DNA of 28,277 nt from AC-32 sp038236705. Its GTDB lineage: Bacteria > Actinomycetota > Thermoleophilia > Gaiellales > Gaiellaceae. This document shows, piece after piece, positions 21,647-28,277 of this stretch. The notes under the pieces were generated by a model. That model was not told the origin of the DNA. It saw only the letters and a program-made list of their open reading frames with translations, and did not search any database. The stretch lies in contig JBBRZN010000024.1 of NCBI GenBank assembly GCA_038236705.1, positions 1-28,277 on the forward strand. The letters are read 5' to 3'. The translations under genes were made by a program, and so were the position numbers. Numbering within the stretch: the stretch's first letter is position 1; each line of letters starts with the position of its first letter.

Positions 21647-22421
21647 AATCGCGTTTATCGTCTCGCTGGGACTGCTGGCCGCAGCTCCCGCGCAGGCCGG
21701 GATCCCGGATCTCTACAGCGGCAGCTGGCCGGCGAAGCTTATGCCCAGCAACGAGGCACTCGGGACTATCACCTGGGTGCCGGTGACCGAGGAGTGGGGG
21801 CGAGGCGTCCTGGAGCAACCCTGGGGAGGCGCGCCGTTCACCAACTGCCCGCCGAAGGGCCAGACGCGCTTCTACCTGGGCCGCTACGGCACGGGCGGGA
21901 AGCTGATCGCCTGCACGGTCGGCTCGGATGGACGGCGCCTGCACGGCCGCTACGACGGTCAGGGCGGCGAGTTTCGCCCGGGCAGCTTCGACGTCTCGAT
22001 CATCACCGCTCCGAGCGTCGACGAGCAGGAGTTCGAGGGGGTCTACGTCGAGGACGGCGGGATCACGACGGACTGGTGCGGCGAGCTGATCAGCTCGACG
22101 CGGCCCGACGTGCTCGCGCCGCGGATCTCGGCGCTGCCGAGCTTCGGCCGCGTGGGCAAGGCGGTGCGCCTGCGCTTCTCCGCGTCGGACGACCGCAACC
22201 TGGTGCGCGTGCAGTTCCAGATCAGACGCGCCGGGAAGGTGGTCGGCTCCGTCAGCTCGGCGATGCGCCGGGTGGACGGCAAGCCCAGCTGGTTGCTCTG
22301 GCGCCCCAGGCACCTGAAAAGCATCTTCGGCCAGAAGGGCACTTACGTCATCGTCGCGCGCGCGTGGGACCGCTACGGAAACGCCAGCGCCCGCAGCACC
22401 TCCACGCTGCGCCTGAAGTAA
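21633..22421 (+). CDS. Secreted protein of unknown function with C-terminal Ig-like region
   Basis: A 262-residue protein with a clear signal peptide (MRKLIIAFIVSLGLLAAAPAQA, cleavage probably after AQA). The N-terminal half (Trp/Gly-rich, GSWPAKLMP, GRYDGQGGEF, DWCGELI with Cys residues) is not recognised. The C-terminal 100 residues, from APRISALPSFGRVGKAVRLRF through VQFQIRRAGKVVG to YVIVARAWDRYGNAS, look like an Ig/fibronectin-like beta-sandwich common in exported actinobacterial proteins. It lies between atpH and atpA and ends 25 nt before the atpA GTG without a terminator, so it may be co-transcribed with atpA. Nothing in it suggests a role in ATP synthase. Confidence 0.8.
   Translation: MRKLIIAFIVSLGLLAAAPAQAGIPDLYSGSWPAKLMPSNEALGTITWVPVTEEWGRGVLEQPWGGAPFTNCPPKGQTRFYLGRYGTGGKLIACTVGSDGRRLHGRYDGQGGEFRPGSFDVSIITAPSVDEQEFEGVYVEDGGITTDWCGELISSTRPDVLAPRISALPSFGRVGKAVRLRFSASDDRNLVRVQFQIRRAGKVVGSVSSAMRRVDGKPSWLLWRPRHLKSIFGQKGTYVIVARAWDRYGNASARSTSTLRLK
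21652..21657 (-). promoter_or_regulatory. -10 box TAAACG before the lipoprotein gene
   Basis: On the reverse strand TAAACG ends 5 nt before the ATG at 21646 and lies inside the coding region of the divergent secreted protein, so the two promoters face away from each other across overlapping genes. Confidence 0.3.
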
Positions 22422-22435
22422 CCCCTTCCGACCTC

Positions 22436-22441
22436 AAGGAG
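22436..22441 (+). promoter_or_regulatory. Shine-Dalgarno AAGGAG that fixes the atpA start
   Basis: AAGGAG ends 5 nt before GTG 22447. An in-frame GTG at 22441 overlaps the ribosome-binding sequence itself, so 22447 is the better start. Confidence 0.7.
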
Positions 22442-22446
22442 TGGCC

Positions 22447-23975
<1,529 letters not shown>

Positions 23976-23976
<1 letters not shown>

Positions 23977-24872
23977 TGGCAACGGTTCAAGACCTCAAGC
24001 GGCGGATCCGCTCGATCCGCAACACGCAGAAGATCACGAAGGCGTTCGAGCTCGTCGCCTCCGCCCGGCTCCGGCGCGCCCAGGCGCGGATCGAGGCAAT
24101 GCGGCCCTACGCCGACCGCATGATGGAGCTGATGGTCGGCACCGCCAGGGCGAGCACGTCGCTGCGCGGGCTGACGCTGCTGCAACGGCGCGACGTGAAG
24201 CGGGCGGCGATCGTGGCGATCACCGGCGACCGCGGCCTCGCCGGTGCCTTCAACGCCCAGGTCCTCCGGCACGCTTTCGCGCTCGACCGGCAGCTTCGCT
24301 CGGACGGGGTCGACGTCCGCTGGCTCGTGTCGGGCAGGAAGGGCCGCTCGACGCTGACCTTCCGCCGCTACGAGATCGACCAGGCGTGGATCGGGTTCAG
24401 CGACCGCCCCTCCTACCACGACGCGCAGACGATCGCGCACCGGATCACCGAGCTGTACGAGTCCGGCGAGGTCGACCGCGTCGTGCTCGTCTACAACCGC
24501 TTCGTCTCGGCGCTCACGCAGAAGGTGGTCGAGCAGGACGTGCTGCCGATCCCCGAGCAGCTGCTGCGGGAAGACAGGGCGGACGCCGAGGCGCACGAGT
24601 CGGCGCTGCTCGGCGACTTCATCTACGAGCCCGAGCCGGAGGAGATTCTGGCCCGCCTGCTTCCGGTCTATGTCGAGACGGAGCTCTACCGCGCGCTGCT
24701 CGAGTCCGCCGCCTCGGAGCAGGGCGCGCGCATGACCGCGATGCGCAACGCCTCCAGCAACGCCGGCGACCTGATCGAGAGCCTCACGCTGGACATGAAC
24801 CGGGCCCGCCAGTCGGAGATCACCCAGGAGATCCTCGAAGTCGTCGCCGGCGCCGATGCCTTGACGCAGTAG
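23976..24872 (+). CDS. atpG: ATP synthase F1 subunit gamma
   Basis: Central rotor shaft. From GTG 23976 the product has 298 residues. The N-terminal helix reads LKRRIRSIRNTQKITKAFELVASARLRRAQ (in most species KAMEMVAASKLRKAQ), AITGDRGLAGAFNAQV is the conserved Rossmann-like strand, and the C-terminal helix is SEQGARMTAMRNASSNAGDLIESLTLDMNRARQSEITQEILEVVAGA, fully typical. It is followed by a GC-rich hairpin and not by atpD/atpC, which normally come next; those must be elsewhere or lost from this locus. Confidence 0.97.
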
Positions 24873-24890
24873 AGACCCCTAGCCGCCGGA

Positions 24891-24907
24891 GCCGGGCTTT
24901 GCCCGGC
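24891..24907 (+). terminator. GC-rich hairpin after atpG (possible terminator)
   Basis: Perfect 7-bp stem GCCGGGC/GCCCGGC with loop TTT, 18 nt after the atpG stop. There is no T-run, so it may need a factor or serve mRNA 3'-end stability. The rest of the 257-nt gap to 25130 holds a small GGTTC/GAACC stem (24979-24994), a TAGAAT box (25026-25031) and a 9-bp inverted repeat; I see no RNA gene in it. Confidence 0.45.
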
Positions 24908-25111
24908 GGGAGGCTCGCCACCAAGAACCTCTGCCGGCTCCTGAAGCCCTTGCAGGACACTGCCGTGGGCAAGGAGGGGGTTCGTGGGGGAACCAGGGGT
25001 CCCACGCGCCTGCGTCAGAAGTGTTTAGAATGATGCACCTGACGGTAAGCTCCTAACCGAATACTCGACTACGGCGTCTAAGCTGCTGACGCAGAAGGCG
25101 AACGACGCCGT

Positions 25112-25117
25112 TATGCT
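25112..25117 (+). promoter_or_regulatory. -10 box TATGCT before the ABC permease gene
   Basis: TATGCT ends 12 nt before GTG 25130, giving a leader of only a few bases. No ribosome-binding sequence is visible. Another -10-like TAGAAT lies 86 nt further upstream. Confidence 0.4.
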
Positions 25118-25129
25118 TCGCTCCCACCC

Positions 25130-26176
25130 GTGGCCGATAAACCCGAACTTCTCTCATCCGGCGCCGGACTAGGCGCAGCGGTCGCGGCCGAGACCGGCAC
25201 CGAGCTCGGCGAGCTCGAGGCGGTCGCGGCGCGCGGGTACTGGGAGCAGGTCTGGCGCAGGTTCCGGCACGACAAGGCGGCCATCGCCAGCGGGCTGTTC
25301 ATCATCCTCCTGTTCCTGGCGGCGTATCCCGGAGCGGCGATCGCGAAGATGCTGCTCGGGCACGGGCCGGGAGACATCTTCGGCACCAACGGCCTCGACC
25401 CGAACACACTGCTGCCGGTGGGGCCGTTCTCGCACGTGGCCAACCTGGACGGGAGCGGCACCTCCCTATTCGTCCTGGGCTCGGACAGCCAGCTCGGCCG
25501 CGACGAGTTCCTGCGCCTCCTCTACGGAGCCCGCGTCTCGCTCGAGGTCGCGATCGGGGCGACGATCTTCGGCATGGCCGTCGGCGTCGTGATGGGCGCG
25601 GTCGCCGGCTACTTCGGCGGCTGGATCGACACGATCGTCTCGCGTATCACGGAGGTCGTGATGGCCTTCCCGGTGCTGCTCTTCATCATCGCGCTGGCAA
25701 GCACCGTCGGCGACCGGCTCAATCACGTCACCTTCGGCTTCCTCCAGCCCGGGGTGTTCACCCTGACCGTCGTGATCGGCGTCTTCGGCTGGTACTACCC
25801 GGCGAGGATCATCAGGGCGGTGGTGCTGTCCCTCCGGGAGAAGGAGTTCGTGGAGGCTGCGCGCATGCTCGGCGCGAGCGATGCACGCATCATCCGCTCG
25901 CACCTGCTGCCGCACCTGGTCGCGCCGATCATCGTTTACTCGACCCTGATCGTGGCCCAGAACGTCCTGCTGGAGGCCGGGCTGTCGTTCCTCGGCATCG
26001 GGATTCCACTCGAGGTGCCGAGCTGGGGGAACCTGCTCTCAACCGCGCCCGAGTACTACCTGGCCCAGCCCTGGCTGATGATCTGGCCAGGCCTGGCACT
26101 GCTCGTGACGACGCTTTCTTTCAATCTCTTGGGCGACGGCCTGCGGGACGCCTTCGACCCGCGTTCATCTCACTAG
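25130..26176 (+). CDS. Peptide/nickel-type ABC transporter permease, DppC/OppC family
   Basis: Inner-membrane permease of a peptide-type (PepT) ABC importer. The 348-residue product has a polar N-terminus of about 45 residues, then WEQVWRRFRHDKAAIASGLFII, the typical OppC N-terminal helix, a periplasmic loop, and five more helices. The EAA loop that contacts the ATPase is EFVEAARMLGASDARIIRSHLLPH at about 242-265. VMAFPVLLFIIALAS and FLGIGIPLEVPSWGNLL are family hallmarks. It starts with GTG. It is followed by the solute-binding protein and then permease B, an order different from the common binding protein, B, C. Confidence 0.93.
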   Translation: MADKPELLSSGAGLGAAVAAETGTELGELEAVAARGYWEQVWRRFRHDKAAIASGLFIILLFLAAYPGAAIAKMLLGHGPGDIFGTNGLDPNTLLPVGPFSHVANLDGSGTSLFVLGSDSQLGRDEFLRLLYGARVSLEVAIGATIFGMAVGVVMGAVAGYFGGWIDTIVSRITEVVMAFPVLLFIIALASTVGDRLNHVTFGFLQPGVFTLTVVIGVFGWYYPARIIRAVVLSLREKEFVEAARMLGASDARIIRSHLLPHLVAPIIVYSTLIVAQNVLLEAGLSFLGIGIPLEVPSWGNLLSTAPEYYLAQPWLMIWPGLALLVTTLSFNLLGDGLRDAFDPRSSH

Positions 26177-26239
26177 CGCACGCTTTTCTAACTATTCCCC
26201 AGGCACGGCGTCTCACGGGCTGAGGCGTAAAGCGTCCAA

Positions 26240-26259
26240 GCCAGCGACTCCGCGCTGGC
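26240..26259 (+). other. Intergenic hairpin upstream of the solute-binding protein gene
   Basis: Perfect 7-bp stem GCCAGCG/CGCTGGC around a 6-base loop, 12 nt before the Shine-Dalgarno. With no T-run it is not an obvious terminator; a 5' stabiliser for the abundant binding-protein mRNA is plausible, as in other permease/binding-protein operons. Confidence 0.45.
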
Positions 26260-26271
26260 GTAGGAAGTAGG

Positions 26272-26278
26272 AAAGGAG
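26272..26278 (+). promoter_or_regulatory. Strong Shine-Dalgarno AAAGGAG of the binding protein gene
   Basis: AAAGGAG ends 4 nt before ATG 26283, one of the best ribosome sites in the window, in line with high demand for the binding protein. Confidence 0.65.
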
Positions 26279-26282
26279 TCAC

Positions 26283-27911
26283 ATGCAGAAGAAACTGTGG
26301 ATCTCGATCGTGACTGCCATGATCGGGGTCGGGCTTCTTGTTGCTGCGTCGTTTGCCGGTACGGCAAACAGTGCTTCGCAGAGCAAGGGCTCGGCTTCGA
26401 AAGTGGGGGGCACGCTCCGAGTGAACCTCTCGACGACGGACCTAGAGTTCACCGATCCGGCGCTCGACTACGAGTCAACCGGGTGGCAGGTCGAGTACGC
26501 CACCGCCCTCAAGCTCCTCAACTGGCGGGAGACAAAGGCAACGCTCTTCCCCGAGGCCGCTGCGGCGTTCCCGCGGGTTGCGGCAGGTGGCCGCAAGTAC
26601 ACCTTCACGATCCGCAAGGGACTTCGCCTGAGCAACGGCGAGGCCGTCACTGCGGCGAACTTCAAGCTCGCGTTCGCGCGTGCGACCAGCGCGAAGATGA
26701 ACTCACCGGCGGCCGCGTTCCTCAGCGACCTCAAGTCGGTGGTGGCGAGGGGCAAGTACACGTTCATCATCAACCTCAAGGCGCCGAGGCCCGACTTTGC
26801 CTCGATCGTCTCGATGCCGTTCTTCATGGCGATCTCCAAGAGGACGCCGATCGACCCGAACGGCGTGAAGACGCCCGCCTCCGGCGGTCCGTACTTCATC
26901 TCTGCGCGTGACGTCGGACGCAGCGTCGTGCTCAGCCGCAACCGCTTCTACAAGGGCACGCGGCCGCACAATCCGAACACGATCACGATCAGCGTGAACA
27001 CGAACCTCGACACGAGCCTGCTTCAGGTTCGGAGCAACCAGCGCGACTACGACATGTTCGGAGTCCCGCCGACCGCTCACGTCGAGCTGCACAACAAGTA
27101 CCCGAAGCAGTACCACGTCAGCCCGGGCGTGATCACCGATTACGTCACCATGAACACGACCTACGGGTCGAAGGGTGAGGGCATCAAGAACCACTCCTGC
27201 TTCAACGGCAACTCGGGCGTCGGAGTCCGCACGCGTCGTGCGGTCAACTACCTCATGAACAGGCCGGCAGCACTCGCACAGCGTGGCGCGTTCGCAGGAA
27301 CCCCGACCGACCAGGTTCTTCCGCCCACGATGCCGGGCTTCAAGAACTGGAAGATCTACCCGACGGGCAAGCCGAACCTGACCAAGGCGAGGTCGCTCAA
27401 GCCCAAGAAGTGCCCGAGCACCGTCTTCTACGGCAGCACCAGCCCGATCTCGATCGCGATCATGCAGCTGGTCAAGGCCGACCTGACGAAGATCGGTATC
27501 AACACGACGCTCAAGACGTTCCCCTTCGCCGTCCGGATCGCGAAGGAGGGCCACCGCGGTGAGCCCTTCGATCTCGATCTGCAGGCGTGGGGTGCCGATT
27601 ACCCCGATCCGGTCGACTTCATCGACATCCTGCTCGACGGCCGCAACATCCAGGCCGAGAACAACAACAACAACTCCTACTTCAACCACGTGGGATTCAA
27701 CAACAGGATGCGTGACGCCGGTCGTATCTCGAACCTTTCCAAGCGCTACGCCGCGTGGGCTCTGATCGACCGCGACGTGATGAAGACGCAGGCTCCGATT
27801 GCGCCTCTCTTCTTCCGCACGGTTCGTGAGTTCACCTCGAAGCGCATCGGCTGCTGGTCATACCAGCCGATCTACGGTGCGATGAACCTGAACGCGGTCT
27901 GCATCGGCTAA
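26283..27911 (+). CDS. ABC transporter substrate-binding protein, family 5 (peptide type)
   Basis: Extracellular binding protein for the adjacent permeases (SBP_bac_5 fold). The 542-residue product has a signal peptide (MQKKLWISIVTAMIGVGLLVAASFAG) without a lipobox Cys, so it is not a classical lipoprotein. It begins GGTLRVNLSTTDLEFTDPAL, then YTFTIRKGLRLSNGEAVTAANF, GGPYFISARDVGRSVVLSRN and QAWGADYPDPVDFIDILL, all standard for the family. A run of five Asn (AENNNNNSYFNH) sits in the ligand region where family members often have NxxxYxN. Four Cys in the C-terminal half may form disulfides. The ligand (oligopeptide, dipeptide or other) cannot be read from sequence. Confidence 0.93.
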   Translation: MQKKLWISIVTAMIGVGLLVAASFAGTANSASQSKGSASKVGGTLRVNLSTTDLEFTDPALDYESTGWQVEYATALKLLNWRETKATLFPEAAAAFPRVAAGGRKYTFTIRKGLRLSNGEAVTAANFKLAFARATSAKMNSPAAAFLSDLKSVVARGKYTFIINLKAPRPDFASIVSMPFFMAISKRTPIDPNGVKTPASGGPYFISARDVGRSVVLSRNRFYKGTRPHNPNTITISVNTNLDTSLLQVRSNQRDYDMFGVPPTAHVELHNKYPKQYHVSPGVITDYVTMNTTYGSKGEGIKNHSCFNGNSGVGVRTRRAVNYLMNRPAALAQRGAFAGTPTDQVLPPTMPGFKNWKIYPTGKPNLTKARSLKPKKCPSTVFYGSTSPISIAIMQLVKADLTKIGINTTLKTFPFAVRIAKEGHRGEPFDLDLQAWGADYPDPVDFIDILLDGRNIQAENNNNNSYFNHVGFNNRMRDAGRISNLSKRYAAWALIDRDVMKTQAPIAPLFFRTVREFTSKRIGCWSYQPIYGAMNLNAVCIG

Positions 27912-27931
27912 CACCGATCGACCACGAGACG

Positions 27932-27967
27932 GAGGCGCCGGCTCCGGCCGGCGCCTCTTCTCTTTTT
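27932..27967 (+). terminator. Rho-independent terminator after the binding protein gene
   Basis: Perfect 10-bp stem GAGGCGCCGG/CCGGCGCCTC with a 6-base loop, followed directly by TTCTCTTTTT. It is the only classical intrinsic terminator on the + strand that I see. It lies between the binding protein and permease B genes, so it likely limits read-through and raises binding-protein mRNA over permease mRNA. Confidence 0.88.
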
Positions 27968-28025
27968 GACTGCAAAGCTGCGGTAGAGTTCCGCCGCACG
28001 TGACGGTGGAGAGGCCTAAGACCCG

Positions 28026-28277
28026 GTGATTCACTACATCATCCGAAGGTTGCTCTGGGCGGCGGTGCTGTTCCTCGCCGTCACCGTCGTCACCTACATC
28101 ATCTTCTTCATCATCCCGGCCGACCCGGCGCGCGCAGTCGCGGGCAAGAACCCGACGCCCGAGATGATCCTGCGCGCCAGGCACTACCTCGGGATCGACA
28201 AGCCCGTGTACATCCAGTACCTGCGGTTCCTCAAGCGGCTCGTGGTCAACCAGGATCTCGGTCGCTCGTTCGCGAAC
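28026..28277 (+). CDS. Peptide-type ABC transporter permease, DppB/OppB family, 3'-truncated by window edge
   Basis: The first 84 residues of an OppB-type permease. From GTG 28026 it reads MIHYIIRRLLWAAVLFLAVT, the classic N-terminal helix of this family, then FFIIPADPARAVAGKNPTPE, YLGIDKPVYIQYLRFLKRL and NQDLGRSF, all typical. It forms the second half of the permease pair with the gene at 25130. GGTGGAGAGG (28005-28014) lies 11 nt before the GTG and may be the ribosome site. The gene continues past the window, where ATPase genes would be expected. Confidence 0.9.
   Translation, partial: MIHYIIRRLLWAAVLFLAVTVVTYIIFFIIPADPARAVAGKNPTPEMILRARHYLGIDKPVYIQYLRFLKRLVVNQDLGRSFAN

Noticed and set aside
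22441..22446. GTG 22441 as atpA start
   Set aside because: It lies in the Shine-Dalgarno sequence itself; GTG 22447 has correct spacing and the family N-terminus.
24873..25129. tRNA or small RNA gene in the atpG-permease gap
   Set aside because: Small stems such as GGTTC/GAACC exist, but no cloverleaf, acceptor stem or CCA-end arrangement can be drawn.
27658..27676. AAC repeat (five Asn codons) as a phase-variation tract
   Set aside because: It is a trinucleotide run inside the binding-protein ligand region, where length changes would not shift the frame, and Asn-rich loops are common in this family.

Overview
The window is a gene-dense, clearly high-GC bacterial chromosome segment. Start codons are often GTG or TTG, 4-nt coupled overlaps (GTGA, TTGA, ATGA) are frequent, and many apparent -10 boxes sit only 5-9 nt upstream of a start codon, as in leaderless transcripts. 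Gene content and order (rpmE, DUF1385, prfA, prmC, tsaC, glyA, upp, a WecA/TagO-like transferase, atp genes) point to Actinomycetota. A deep class such as Thermoleophilia is my best guess from this pattern; no database search was possible.

Layout. (1) 1-8892 is an acyl-CoA catabolism block. It holds the 3' part of a B12-dependent acyl-CoA mutase large subunit, two tandem paralogous membrane-anchored proteins of unknown function, a reverse-strand metallo-beta-lactamase-fold hydrolase, the separate B12-binding mutase subunit, an enoyl-CoA hydratase (apparently CTG-started), a reverse-strand M23 peptidase, then etfB, etfA and ETF-quinone oxidoreductase. Together these would rearrange acyl-CoAs, hydrate enoyl-CoAs and pass electrons from acyl-CoA dehydrogenases to quinone. 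(2) 8893-9010 carries two near-identical palindromic operators upstream of a PLP threonine/serine dehydratase. (3) 9964-16498 is a translation and one-carbon block: rpmE, DUF1385 membrane protein, prfA, prmC, alpha/beta hydrolase, tsaC, glyA, upp. (4) 16504-18323 holds a polyprenyl-phosphate sugar-1-phosphate transferase and a convergent alpha/beta hydrolase. (5) 18413-24872 is an F-type ATP synthase locus (AtpZ-like, AtpI-like, atpB, atpE, atpF, atpH, then atpA, atpG). It is interrupted by a lipoprotein/secreted-protein gene pair between atpH and atpA, and atpD and atpC do not follow. (6) 25130-28277 is a peptide-type ABC importer: permease C, solute-binding protein, terminator, and the start of permease B.

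I find no defence system, CRISPR array, tRNA, rRNA or insertion sequence. The items most worth a second look are: a 61-bp tandem hairpin repeat between atpB and atpE whose sequence changes keep the RNA stem; the split atp operon; an ETF-QO lacking one of the four usual iron-sulfur cysteines; a mutase with Gln where methylmalonyl-CoA mutases have Arg; paired TTCCAAGTAACAG-type operators; and three convergent gene pairs that share a CTAG as their two stop codons. No intergenic stretch exceeds 300 bases.
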